From the IMG/VR virus record IMGVR_UViG_3300010370_000110, positions 1 to 35,350 of that record: DNA of 35,350 nucleotides. One strand, given 5' to 3'. Within the stretch, counting starts at the first letter, position 1; every line of letters begins with the position of its first letter. The notes under the pieces were generated by a model, which searched no databases, was not told the DNA's origin, and was given only the letters and a program-made list of their open reading frames with translations. The stretch is from a virus. Of the stretch, positions 23,707 through 30,562 are shown one piece after another. A program made the position numbers and the translations under genes.

Positions 23707-23863
23707 GTTTGGCGTTGCATTTTCTGAACCGTCAACTTGGCGCGGCATCGTGTGGCTTTTGACAGCAGCAGGTGTCGCGTTAGATGAGCAACAATCTCAT
23801 GCTATTGAGATAGCTGGCGCTGGATTGGCCGGTTTGATTTCAGTGTTCTGGAAAGACAAATGA
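23696..23863 (+). CDS. Putative holin (55 aa membrane protein)
   Basis: A 55-residue protein starting MLSKFGVAFSEPSTWRG, with hydrophobic segments IVWLLTAAGVAL and IEIAGAGLAGLISVFW and a charged KDK end. Many phages carry this small two-segment protein just before their lysozyme. The gene overlaps the fibre-assembly gene (11 bases) and the lysozyme start (ATGA). A holin is needed here because the lysozyme has no signal. Position and topology support the call; direct proof is absent. Confidence 0.7.
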   Translation: MLSKFGVAFSEPSTWRGIVWLLTAAGVALDEQQSHAIEIAGAGLAGLISVFWKDK

Positions 23864-24291
23864 AAATCAACGACGCAGGGCTGGCGCTAATACGCCAGTT
23901 TGAAGGTTGTCGGCTGAAAGCATACAAGTGTCCCGCAGGCGTGTGGACTATTGGCTATGGATGGACACATGGCGTTAAACCTGGCGACCATTGGACGCAA
24001 GCACACGCTGAAGAAATGCTAATTAAAGGACTGGATCAATACGAAAATGCGGTTCAGTCGGCAATCGGTATGCACAAAACCACTGCCAATCAGTTCTCTG
24101 CTTTTGTTAGCATTTGTTACAACATCGGCGTGGGAAACTTTGTAAAATCATCTATGTTGCGTCATCACAAGGCCGGTGATTATGCAAAAGCCGCAGATGC
24201 GTTTCTTTTGTGGAACAAAGCTGGCGGCAAAGTTTTGAATGGTCTTATTAAACGGCGACAAGCCGAACGTTTGTTATATCTGGAGGACTAG
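23860..24291 (+). CDS. GH24 lysozyme (endolysin)
   Basis: A 143-residue phage lysozyme. The catalytic pattern is E15-x8-C24-x5-T30 (FEGCRLKAYKCPAGVWTIGYG region), the GH24 E-D/C-T triad in its Cys variant. TANQFSAFVSICYNIG and GLIKRRQAERLLYL are family hallmarks. There is no N-terminal signal or SAR anchor, so the protein should stay in the cytoplasm until the holin opens the membrane. It cuts the glycosidic bonds of peptidoglycan. Confidence 0.93.
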   Translation: MKINDAGLALIRQFEGCRLKAYKCPAGVWTIGYGWTHGVKPGDHWTQAHAEEMLIKGLDQYENAVQSAIGMHKTTANQFSAFVSICYNIGVGNFVKSSMLRHHKAGDYAKAADAFLLWNKAGGKVLNGLIKRRQAERLLYLED

Positions 24292-24294
24292 CTA

Positions 24295-24483
24295 GTGACT
24301 GATGAAAATTTGAAAATCATAGACACTAGCGAATCGCTTACAAAAGAAGAATTACAAGAATTGAAAAAACTAGCAGCTTTGTCAAAGTCTGCTAGAGTTT
24401 TCATGAGCATTATTTTTGCTATTGTTGTCTTTGTTGGTTTTGATAAATTATTTGAATGGTTTAAAAGTTCGCATAGTATCTAG
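24295..24483 (+). CDS. Small single-TM protein of the lysis cassette
   Basis: A 62-residue protein beginning with GTG three bases after the lysozyme stop. A charged helical N-terminus (ESLTKEELQELKKLAALSK) is followed by one membrane span (VFMSIIFAIVVFVGF) and a short amphipathic end. It could be a second holin, an antiholin or a spanin-like accessory. No lipobox is present. Its last 36 bases overlap the convergent gene on the other strand. Confidence 0.65.
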   Translation: MTDENLKIIDTSESLTKEELQELKKLAALSKSARVFMSIIFAIVVFVGFDKLFEWFKSSHSI

Positions 24484-24699
24484 CGTTGATGGCGGGACTG
24501 TTGGTGTTTCTTTAATGATCCATTGGTTGCCGTACTGATACGCTTTGATGTTTTGTTGGCCTGGCACATGTATGCTCGTCATGTTGCCGTATTGAGTTGC
24601 TTTCACACCGTTGTTGCAATTTGTTACATTAAATGTTGTGTAGCAATTGACTTGTGCTGTTGCGGTTATTGGTAATAGCAACATTAGTAGGTATTTCAT
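24448..24699 (-). CDS. Small exported protein with signal peptide
   Basis: An 83-residue protein with a clean signal peptide (MKYLLMLLLPITATAQ) and a likely cleavage after the AxA-type ATAQ. The mature part has two Cys (NCYTTFNVTNC) and repeated short motifs around QYGN. GAGGAATAACC lies before the ATG. It is the last gene of the leftward cluster. It would act in the periplasm or on the surface, perhaps in exclusion or lysis, but no family is recognised. It overlaps the lysis gene tail to tail. Confidence 0.65.
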   Translation of the reverse strand: MKYLLMLLLPITATAQVNCYTTFNVTNCNNGVKATQYGNMTSIHVPGQQNIKAYQYGNQWIIKETPTVPPSTLDTMRTFKPFK

Positions 24700-24701
24700 G
24701 G

Positions 24702-25040
24702 TTATTCCTCGTATGTGATTTCATGATAATCATCCGCATCTGGATGCGCTTCTTTGCACTCCCATTTTGTGGGGTGAGCGCCAATTCTTATGCCATCGCC
24801 AACCCGCGCAACCCAAATGGATTTGCCATTAGAGGCCATGAAAAGATCTAGTTCGTTTGGCTGGGCATCCGCGTAGACTTTGCCATCAATAGTCCATGAA
24901 TAAACTTTTTTTTCGGCAATTACTCCATACAAAACAAAATCATGGTCAACACTGAAATGAGTAAGTTGCTGAACAATATAACCTTCCCTTGTTACAACCT
25001 TCGCTCCGGCCAGAGCCGCTTCTAAGTTAAACGGTTTCAT
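24702..25040 (-). CDS. Conserved phage hypothetical protein (112 aa)
   Basis: A 112-residue protein opening MKPFNLEAALAGAKVVTREG, a start seen in many phage accessory proteins (a [FD]LExAxxGxxVxTRdG pattern), followed by beta strands with SWTIDGKVYA. A strong GGAGG four bases before the ATG fixes the start, which overlaps the upstream stop by one base (TAATG). Function unknown. Confidence 0.75.
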   Translation of the reverse strand: MKPFNLEAALAGAKVVTREGYIVQQLTHFSVDHDFVLYGVIAEKKVYSWTIDGKVYADAQPNELDLFMASNGKSIWVARVGDGIRIGAHPTKWECKEAHPDADDYHEITYEE

Positions 25041-25267
25041 TATTCCTCCCGATATTTTGCTATCGCGTTTCTGGCCACTGTTGCCGTTTCGCCCTGCGAT
25101 TCACGCAAATCAGCCGTGTATTCCAAGGCGCTAACTAATTCCTCAACAATGTCACTCCTGACGTATGTAAGTACGTCGGGCTTTTCCCCATCTTTGTTAT
25201 AGATAAATACCCTGTTTTTAGGTTTGTTTATTCTGTTACCTACTAGCTTACTTTGTTTTATTTTCAT
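25040..25267 (-). CDS. Small early protein, Ea22-like tail pattern
   Basis: A 75-residue basic protein (MKIKQSKLVGNRINKPKNRV), with a C-terminal helix ELVSALEYTADLRESQGETATVARNAIAKY. That last part recalls phage Ead/Ea22-like small proteins, with Leu-Ala helices and a YTADL-type motif. Start overlaps the upstream gene by four bases. No function can be assigned. Confidence 0.6.
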   Translation of the reverse strand: MKIKQSKLVGNRINKPKNRVFIYNKDGEKPDVLTYVRSDIVEELVSALEYTADLRESQGETATVARNAIAKYREE

Positions 25268-25422
25268 TGCGTTTCTGCCTTCTGAATGTGTTCAAGTTTT
25301 TCGTTGACTTGGGCTTCCATGTTTTCGATGTGCTTCCTGACGTTTTCCAGGGCAGAGAGCATTTCCGTCAGGGCCGAAATCTCCACCACGACTTTTTGCT
25401 CTAATCCGTATTCCGTTTGCAT
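25264..25422 (-). CDS. Small coiled-coil protein (52 aa)
   Basis: A 52-residue reading frame from ATG at 25422 to TGA at 25264: MQTEYGLEQKVVVEISALTE, then MLSALENVRKHIENMEAQV with heptad-like Leu/Ile/Met spacing, suggesting a short coiled coil. The stop overlaps the next start as ATGA, the coupling used across this operon. The reading frame on the opposite strand (25286-25507) is its shadow. Function unknown. Confidence 0.6.
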   Translation of the reverse strand: MQTEYGLEQKVVVEISALTEMLSALENVRKHIENMEAQVNEKLEHIQKAETQ

Positions 25423-25532
25423 AGGTCAATCACTCTCGGTTAAGGCCAGCACTAACGCGGCTGGCTTGCGATTCGTAGACAGCACTTTGTCTTTCAATAC
25501 CACTTAAAAAATAAGGCTGCCTACTAAATGGG

Positions 25533-25583
25533 TGCCGCCCCAGTGTTCGAAGCTCCCGTTAATAAAAATGGGTAAGGGCGGCA
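25533..25583. other. Inverted repeat in the gap after thyX
   Basis: TGCCGCCC (25533-25540) and GGGCGGCA (25576-25583) can pair across a 35-base loop just downstream of thyX on the minus strand. No U-run follows. The gap 25423-25591 otherwise holds only a possible 25-codon GTG frame (25426-25503, minus) without a ribosome site, which I do not accept as a gene. Confidence 0.35.
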
Positions 25584-25591
25584 TTGAAAAC

Positions 25592-26254
25592 TTAAGCCAT
25601 CAGCGCTTTCCAGCTAACAGGAAAAAGCTCTGCCATGTGTTTAGAGATTTCCTCTGCTACATCACGAGTTTCTTTCTGAGCATGTGGGTCTAGCCGCAAT
25701 TTGCAAACCCTAGCGAAGAAAACCAAACTACCTGTCCATATCCACGTTGTTTCAGAGCATATCGGTATGACTCCTCTGGCTTGCTCAGGACACACGCCTT
25801 TCAAGAGCAAGTCATCGTAGAGCGCCAAGCAAGCATCCATAGCCTTGTCTATCTGCTCTTGCATTGCAGAGTCAATCTGCACAATCTCATCAGCCGAGCC
25901 TTGCTTTACGTTTACAGCCGCTTTACGCCATGCTGACGGCACATCTAGCACTGACTGATCAGAAACGTATCGGCGGCTTACTTCGTTCACGACCCCGCCA
26001 ACCTGGTGCTTTGCAAGCTGTCTAGCCACATAAATTGGCATGGTGACTCTGAACTTGATCGCTGTGTGAGCAAACGGCGACCAATGTTTATGTCTTGCTA
26101 AATACTCAATCAGAATTTCATCCTTGTCATGCAATTTAGAACCATGCTCCCAATCATTCTCCCATTTCCAAGTAGACTCTTTGTCAAAGGAGACTCGTGC
26201 CGCGTTTACTACAGCCAAGTCATCGCCCATGTGATCTAATAATTCAACGTGCAT
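25592..26254 (-). CDS. thyX: Flavin-dependent thymidylate synthase ThyX
   Basis: A 220-residue ThyX, which makes dTMP from dUMP using FAD and methylene-tetrahydrofolate. Visible family parts: VVNAARVSFDKES near residues 15-27, YLARHKHWSPFAH (51-63), and the signature region KHQVGGVVNEVSRRY (82-96) in place of the usual RHRxxSxNExSxRY. The first Arg is Lys, the third residue is Gln, and one residue is inserted, a variant I associate with phage ThyX. I chose the ATG at 26254, preceded by GGAGG, instead of upstream starts that overlap the previous gene. It supplies thymidine for phage DNA. Confidence 0.88.
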   Translation of the reverse strand: MHVELLDHMGDDLAVVNAARVSFDKESTWKWENDWEHGSKLHDKDEILIEYLARHKHWSPFAHTAIKFRVTMPIYVARQLAKHQVGGVVNEVSRRYVSDQSVLDVPSAWRKAAVNVKQGSADEIVQIDSAMQEQIDKAMDACLALYDDLLLKGVCPEQARGVIPICSETTWIWTGSLVFFARVCKLRLDPHAQKETRDVAEEISKHMAELFPVSWKALMA

Positions 26255-26507
26255 TGCTATCAGCCTCCGTAAGCGCCTGTGAAACCGCGTAACGCATGAC
26301 AAAATGCCATGCTTTGATTGGTATGCTGCATTGATTTTCTTCCCATAATCGCCGGTATGATGGATATTTGATCCATCCGCTAGGTATTACACATCGCACA
26401 TAAAAATCATCTTTTGAAACGCAAATCAAATTTTTGCGAATGGTGACATCAACGCCATGAATTTTATTTAATTCGTACAGAACAATAGCTGTGGCTTTAT
26501 TTGTCAT
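26244..26507 (-). CDS. Hypothetical protein (87 aa)
   Basis: An 87-residue protein: ATAIVLYELNKIHGVDVTIRK, a beta segment with Tyr/Trp (WIKYPSYRRLWEEN), and a helical C-terminus. It overlaps both neighbours by 11 bases and carries thyX's GGAGG site in its last codons. I do not recognise a family. Confidence 0.6.
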   Translation of the reverse strand: MTNKATAIVLYELNKIHGVDVTIRKNLICVSKDDFYVRCVIPSGWIKYPSYRRLWEENQCSIPIKAWHFVMRYAVSQALTEADSNAR

Positions 26508-26898
26508 TGCTTATTAGCCCATGAGCAGCCTTAGCAAAAGCGGCTGAAATATCACTAAATAACACATGCAATACATATGTATTGTCTGGCGGTTTTTTGG
26601 TTGTTGATTGCGCCACAATATCAACAGCTTTTTTTGCTGGCTGAACCATTGCACCAGAGTTTGCCGACTTAAAATCCCACACCATACGACCATCGTCGCC
26701 AGTGCGACTTATCAACTGATTCTTGTGATCGCGCATATAACAAAGCCGTGAACTTATCAACCGACGCGCTGCATTTGGTAGCATGTGGGCGTATGCTTTC
26801 TGTTTCACCAGTCGCATATAAATTTCATTTGTGCTGGCCGGTCGCGGCATGTTTTCCAGCGTAGCAGTCAAAAGGTCATATATTGTTGTTTGAGCCAT
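26497..26898 (-). CDS. Putative winged-helix protein (133 aa)
   Basis: A 133-residue protein. Residues 1-75 (TTIYDLLTATLENMPRPAST, NEIYMRLVKQKAY, RRLISSRLCYMRD, GRMVWDFK) have the helix-helix-helix-wing spacing of small DNA-binding domains. A Lys-rich linker and a C-terminal helix follow. AGGA precedes the ATG. It could be an early-gene regulator. The wHTH reading is by eye. Confidence 0.55.
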   Translation of the reverse strand: MAQTTIYDLLTATLENMPRPASTNEIYMRLVKQKAYAHMLPNAARRLISSRLCYMRDHKNQLISRTGDDGRMVWDFKSANSGAMVQPAKKAVDIVAQSTTKKPPDNTYVLHVLFSDISAAFAKAAHGLISNDK

Positions 26899-27026
26899 TT
26901 TTTTTCCTGTTGGTTAAATAAAGTGCCAAGCCCACACATTCCGTGACTCACACGGCGCTCTGTCTTGGCTCCGGCGATTGTGCAAACTCCACCGGCTGAT
27001 TCATTCCATGCGGTTGAGACAGTCAA
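26868..27026 (-). CDS. Possible small protein with TTG start
   Basis: A 52-codon frame from TTG at 27026-27024, overlapping the stop of the upstream gene by three bases: MTVSTAWNESAGG, CTIAGAKTERRVSHGMCGLG, then NQQEKKWLKQQY. The residue mix looks protein-like, and the overlap arrangement suits coupling. The start codon is weak, though, and the last 31 bases overlap the next gene. An antisense frame (26965-27153) competes on the other strand. I give it as likely but unproven. Confidence 0.4.
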   Translation of the reverse strand: MTVSTAWNESAGGVCTIAGAKTERRVSHGMCGLGTLFNQQEKKWLKQQYMTF

Positions 27027-27202
27027 GGCTCCATCTGCCGAGACTTTTGTAACAAACAATCAAGTCTGTTCAATGTGCGCTCAATCTGCCACCAAAGAAC
27101 TCGGCGGCGAATGGCGCGGAATAAAGGTGCGGGTTTTATGGCCTTGGGTATGACAAGGCCATAAGTGTCCAGAATGTCGCCTTTCATCGGCAGGCGACTC
27201 AT
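27023..27202 (-). CDS. Small basic protein (59 aa)
   Basis: A 59-residue protein from ATG at 27202 (overlapping the upstream stop as ATGA): MSRLPMKGDILDTYGLVIP, then a basic amphipathic helix LFRAIRRRVLWWQIERTLNRL. The helix could bind membrane or nucleic acid. An in-frame GTG at 27214 is the alternative start. Function unknown. Confidence 0.55.
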   Translation of the reverse strand: MSRLPMKGDILDTYGLVIPKAIKPAPLFRAIRRRVLWWQIERTLNRLDCLLQKSRQMEP

Positions 27203-27285
27203 TGCGTCGCCCACAAAACTAGAATTACCCCAAACGATCCACCTACAATTAGGTGGACGGCGGCTGTAAGTAAAATGTCTTTCAT
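27199..27285 (-). CDS. Tiny membrane peptide (28 aa)
   Basis: A 28-residue frame, MKDILLTAAVHLIVGGSFGV then ILVLWATQ: one nearly complete membrane span. AGGGG lies nine bases before the ATG, which is four bases after the previous stop, and the end couples to the next gene by ATGA. An 8-pair hairpin (TCCACCTA-CAAT-TAGGTGGA, 27238-27257) lies inside the frame. It may be a toxin-like or accessory membrane peptide; this is inference. Confidence 0.5.
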   Translation of the reverse strand: MKDILLTAAVHLIVGGSFGVILVLWATQ

Positions 27286-27289
27286 TGTC

Positions 27290-27460
27290 TTAACCCCTCA
27301 GTGTTTTTATGATTGCCAAATCCTTATGGATTCGGTCAACGTCATGCACTCTAGCGTTCATGATATAGCCAGCCATGGCGAAGCCAAAGCATCCTACAAA
27401 AATGGATGCGGCGATTGCCGCAATTAGAATTATGATAACCATATCAATCACGGTTATCAT
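27290..27460 (-). CDS. Small single-TM protein
   Basis: A 56-residue membrane protein: MITVIDMVIIILIAAIAASI, then FVGCFGFAMAGYIMNARV and a charged cytoplasmic-type end (HDVDRIHKDLAIIKTLRG). I use ATG 27460; ATG 27442 (50 aa), which starts one base after the upstream stop, is equally possible. It is one of two small membrane proteins in a row. Function unknown. Confidence 0.55.
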   Translation of the reverse strand: MITVIDMVIIILIAAIAASIFVGCFGFAMAGYIMNARVHDVDRIHKDLAIIKTLRG

Positions 27461-27743
27461 AAATGTGGAATGATACAGCCTCAAACGAAGGCTTTTCGCC
27501 TTCTGGCGCTCTGTTGGCGTTCTCAAAAACGCCAATCAAAAACGTGCCGCACAACCGCATGGCGGCGGCGGGATGGACTATTACAACCCCGTCAAATGGG
27601 CCGTCATCGTGGCCCATGACGTCGGTGACGTTGACGCTAAAAGCGTCACGGTCTCCAATTTGAACCAAAGTAATGTTCTTTTCAGCTGCCAATTGCATTT
27701 GGCCTTGGGTGGGAAGGTGGCGGCTGATGAATGCAAATCTCAT
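27444..27743 (-). CDS. Conserved phage hypothetical protein (99 aa)
   Basis: A 99-residue alpha/beta protein: FAFISRHLPTQGQMQLAAEK, then LVQIGDRDAFSV, GVVIVHPAAAMRL, and FENANRAPEGEKPSFEAV. The alternating strands and helices suggest a Rossmann-like fold, and the GVVxVHPAAAMRL and FENANRAPEG parts look strongly conserved. I know similar phage proteins but no function. GGAGAAT precedes the ATG. Confidence 0.7.
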   Translation of the reverse strand: MRFAFISRHLPTQGQMQLAAEKNITLVQIGDRDAFSVNVTDVMGHDDGPFDGVVIVHPAAAMRLCGTFLIGVFENANRAPEGEKPSFEAVSFHIYDNRD

Positions 27744-27783
27744 GTTATTCTCCGGTTAGTGCGCCGTCCTTGGCGCAAATTAT

Positions 27784-27972
27784 TTAATTTATTTCTAATG
27801 GCAGGTTTACAGACTGGGAAAAATCCCAGTCAGCGAATTCCCGAGTGCCTTGCCACTCGGCATTAACGATGCCATCCCATAACACCTCTTCGCCACTGGC
27901 GAGTCGAATGGTAGCGCAATTGTCGACTACAACTGCGCCCTTTAACAGCGCGAAATCGTTAATTTTTCTCAT
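27784..27972 (-). CDS. Small hypothetical protein (62 aa)
   Basis: A 62-residue acidic protein (MRKINDFALLKGAVVVDNCA, SGEEVLWDGIVNAEWQG). The ATG at 27972 has GGGAG about ten bases before it and is preferred to an upstream non-ATG start at 28029. It is the first gene behind the candidate promoter at 28026-28054. Function unknown. Confidence 0.6.
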   Translation of the reverse strand: MRKINDFALLKGAVVVDNCATIRLASGEEVLWDGIVNAEWQGTREFADWDFSQSVNLPLEIN

Positions 27973-28025
27973 TTGAGTCAGTCTCCCTGTATTTGCTTCA
28001 GCGGTATTGCCTCGGCTTGGTGAGT

Positions 28026-28054
28026 ACAATACAACTACACCAAAGTGTCGTCAA
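28026..28054 (-). promoter_or_regulatory. Candidate sigma70 promoter with embedded palindrome
   Basis: On the minus strand TTGACG (28054-28049) and TATTGT (28031-28026) are 17 bases apart, a good sigma70 match. The spacer contains the inverted repeat ACAC-CAAA-GTGT (28037-28048), a possible operator. It lies in the 93-base gap between the zinc-ribbon/HTH gene and the small early cluster and would drive 27972 to 24448. The HTH protein encoded just upstream could bind it; that link is inference. Confidence 0.55.
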
Positions 28055-28065
28055 CAACTTTCTTG

Positions 28066-28407
28066 CTAATTTCTCCACCAGGAACGAAAATTCTTTATCG
28101 CGCTGATCGTTGTGCGCGAAACCTCAAATTTACGCCCTACTTCGGCGCAGCTTATGCCGTCATCTAACAAACCGCGAATCAAATCCACGTCATGCGCGGT
28201 TAACTTGGCGTGATGATGTGTTTCGCCGTATGTCGGCATCAACCGTTGTTCACGCTCAAACGGTAGTTGGCGTTGCGCTTTAATTTGACGTACTTGGATC
28301 AACTTGCATTGCTTGCACCAGGATTGTAAATATCTTCCCTGTTTTTGTGTATAAAAGTCTGTAACCGGCTTAACTGTCCGGCATTTGGTGCATTGTTTTG
28401 AGTCCAT
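28066..28407 (-). CDS. Zinc-ribbon plus HTH protein
   Basis: A 113-residue protein. The N-terminal part has two CxxC knuckles (CTKC at 6-9 and CKQC near 31-34) in the VKPVTDFY...GRYLQSWCKQCK layout. The C-terminal part (about 68-110) is a helix-turn-helix: LTAHDVDLIRGLLDDGISCA, EVGRKFEVSRTTISAIKNF. Related domains occur with HNH-type endonucleases, but no nuclease residues appear here. AAGGTGG precedes the ATG at 28407. The first 109 bases overlap the DEAD helicase in another frame. Confidence 0.75.
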   Translation of the reverse strand: MDSKQCTKCRTVKPVTDFYTQKQGRYLQSWCKQCKLIQVRQIKAQRQLPFEREQRLMPTYGETHHHAKLTAHDVDLIRGLLDDGISCAEVGRKFEVSRTTISAIKNFRSWWRN

Positions 28408-29975
28408 GTTCTGTTCACCACCTTGTTATATTTTCCGTCCCGCTTGTACTTAATTGTTGTTGGCGGAATTCCTTTATTCAAGTTGCCAGCTTGGCGAATC
28501 AGGTCATCATCTAAACTCGCGTCAGCCTGTTGTGCGATCGTGACTATTTCTAAGCGTGACTTATGGCCAGCATAGCCATCATGAAGCACAGGAAAAAATT
28601 CAGTTATTGGCTGAACGTCCATCCGGTCACTGTAGTAACGCACTGATAGCATGTGCTTACCACTCGCTTTACTAATGTACTTCTGCCAGTGCCAGTCAAT
28701 GACGGTCATCTCAGTGGCTTCTAGCCCCATAATGTCGGCATCACTTAACCTCAGTTCTTTCTTTTCCTTAATCGGAAAAACCGCATCGCATGACGGGCAT
28801 TTGCTCGTTGAAATGGCGACAATCTCACCGCATTGTTCGCACGTTTTAGTTGGCGCTTGCCCGTCGCCTTGCTTTGCCTTATTTGGCGGTTCTACGGCGG
28901 TTATAGGCCCGTGTTGCTTCACTACACCGGCAAAATCCAGCACTAAACAATGATTCGTGTGTGACTTAGGACGCAAACCACGGCCTGCCATTTGCACATA
29001 TAAGCCTGGTGACATGGTGGGACGCAGCATCGCTATTAGGTCAATGTCGGGATAGTCAAACCCAGTCGTCAGAACATTAGCGTTAGTTAACGCTTGAATC
29101 TTGCCAGCCTTGAAATCTAACAAAATGCGTTCGCGCTCGGCTTTTGGAGTGGCTCCTGTCACGCATTCGGCAATTATCCCTTGCGCCTTAAGTTCGCTGG
29201 CGATGTGTTTCGCGTGTTGCACGCCAGCGCAAAATAATAGCCATGCTTTGCGATCACCCGCCAGTGTTTTGATTTCATTCACTACGCGCTGGTTAATTGC
29301 GTCAACGTCGACGGCCTGTTGTAACTCGCGCTCGATGTACTCACCGCCGCGTTTATGTACGCCTGTAATGTCCAATAGAATTTGGGTAACTTTTGATCGT
29401 AGCGGCATCAAATAACCCTTGTTTATCAACTCTTCAATTGTCACAGGTTCAATCAATTCGTCAAAAATAGCAGGTTTTTCAATAATATAGCCATGTCCCA
29501 ATCTGTATGGGCTAGCGGTCAATCCTATCACCCTCACATTAGGATTTGTCCGATAGATGTCCGATAGAAATGTCCGATAGCCGCCTTCATCGTTGTGATT
29601 GACAAGGTGACATTCATCTATAATCACTAAATCGACATGCCCGACTTGATCCGCGTGCTTTCTGATTGACTGAATCCCTGCAAAAGTAATGGGTTCTCCC
29701 AATATCTTCTGCCCCATACCGGCTGAATATATGCCCATAGGCGCATTAGGCCAGTGCTGACGCATCTTTTGCGCGTTCTGTTCTATCAATTCCTTAACAT
29801 GCGTCAGCATCAAAATGCGGGTTTCAGGCCACGATTGCAGCGCATCTTTACATAAAGCGGCTATAACGTGACTCTTACCGGCTCCTGTTGGTAAAACAAG
29901 GCAGGGATTACCTGCATTATGGCTTAACCATGCGTACAGTTGGTTTATGGATCGTTGTTGGTAATCCCTTAACAT
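28299..29975 (-). CDS. DEAD/DEAH-box superfamily 2 helicase with zinc ribbon
   Basis: A 558-residue SF2 helicase. The Q-like LRDYQQ opening is followed by Walker A PTGAGKS (29-35), DECH (120-123), TAS (153-155) and motif VI QMAGRGLRP (329-337). A four-Cys zinc ribbon C380-x2-C383...C394-x2-C397 follows the core. Such phage helicases remodel DNA or RNA during replication and recombination. The ATG at 29975 is preferred over 29987; it follows a GGGGTGG stretch. The end overlaps the next gene by 109 bases. Confidence 0.9.
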   Translation of the reverse strand: MLRDYQQRSINQLYAWLSHNAGNPCLVLPTGAGKSHVIAALCKDALQSWPETRILMLTHVKELIEQNAQKMRQHWPNAPMGIYSAGMGQKILGEPITFAGIQSIRKHADQVGHVDLVIIDECHLVNHNDEGGYRTFLSDIYRTNPNVRVIGLTASPYRLGHGYIIEKPAIFDELIEPVTIEELINKGYLMPLRSKVTQILLDITGVHKRGGEYIERELQQAVDVDAINQRVVNEIKTLAGDRKAWLLFCAGVQHAKHIASELKAQGIIAECVTGATPKAERERILLDFKAGKIQALTNANVLTTGFDYPDIDLIAMLRPTMSPGLYVQMAGRGLRPKSHTNHCLVLDFAGVVKQHGPITAVEPPNKAKQGDGQAPTKTCEQCGEIVAISTSKCPSCDAVFPIKEKKELRLSDADIMGLEATEMTVIDWHWQKYISKASGKHMLSVRYYSDRMDVQPITEFFPVLHDGYAGHKSRLEIVTIAQQADASLDDDLIRQAGNLNKGIPPTTIKYKRDGKYNKVVNRTWTQNNAPNAGQLSRLQTFIHKNREDIYNPGASNAS

Positions 29976-30562
29976 ATACCACCCCATTGTGCGGCCATTG
30001 CGTTCGCTATACCTTGATACGTTTCACTACGCTTTTTCCATCTATCTTTTGACGGCGCTAATTTGTTTTGCCCACTCGCTGTTTGATTGGCTCGACGTGT
30101 TTTGTTGTCACCATGCAGCATATTAGTTGGTTGTAACGGTGGAAGATTTTTCAACCATAGACAGGTTTTTTTGCTTGCGTCATCCCCAAACCACCAAGGC
30201 TGAATGATTTGATCCGGTTTGCGAATACGGCTTGATATAACAGAAACAGGATTTTCTAAAGCAATCTTAGGTATAGGTGCATTTAACAAGGTTTGCACAA
30301 AAATCAGTGCATCTTCTGTCAGCTGCGGGTCACGCAATCCTCGTGTAGTCCAGTGCATGCCTGACACGGACAAGTAAGTGCAAGGCGGATGAAATACAGC
30401 CAAATCCCACCCGTCATCAAGAAGTGACACAACATCCCCCTGAATGTGATAATTAGAACCATCATCCGGAGTCAATAAATCACAAGACCAAGCGTCGTGT
30501 CCAATATCCCTAAACGCTTGCCTCAATTTGCCTGAATACTCACAGCCAACTAACACCTTCAT
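29969..30562 (-). CDS. Small cytosine-5 DNA methyltransferase-like protein
   Basis: A 197-residue protein with the core of C5-cytosine methylases: a GCEYSGKLRQAFRD motif I-like start (6-19), the catalytic PPC (59-61) and ENP (103-105). It is short (full C5 methylases exceed 300) because the target recognition domain is reduced, as in a family common in phage genomes. The family name says DNA cytosine methylation; activity is not proven. It lies between the Cas4-like nuclease (ATGA overlap) and the helicase. Confidence 0.75.
   Translation of the reverse strand: MKVLVGCEYSGKLRQAFRDIGHDAWSCDLLTPDDGSNYHIQGDVVSLLDDGWDLAVFHPPCTYLSVSGMHWTTRGLRDPQLTEDALIFVQTLLNAPIPKIALENPVSVISSRIRKPDQIIQPWWFGDDASKKTCLWLKNLPPLQPTNMLHGDNKTRRANQTASGQNKLAPSKDRWKKRSETYQGIANAMAAQWGGIC

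Noticed and set aside
25426-25503. 25-codon GTG frame on the minus strand
   Set aside because: No ribosome site, very short, and no family resemblance.
25286-25507. Rightward 73-codon frame within the leftward cluster
   Set aside because: It is antisense to the better-supported 52-residue gene at 25264-25422, which has ATGA coupling.
26965-27153. Rightward 62-codon frame
   Set aside because: It opposes the coupled leftward genes and has no ribosome site; its length fits chance.
27238-27257. 8-pair hairpin as a terminator
   Set aside because: No U-run follows on either strand and it falls inside the 28-residue membrane peptide frame.
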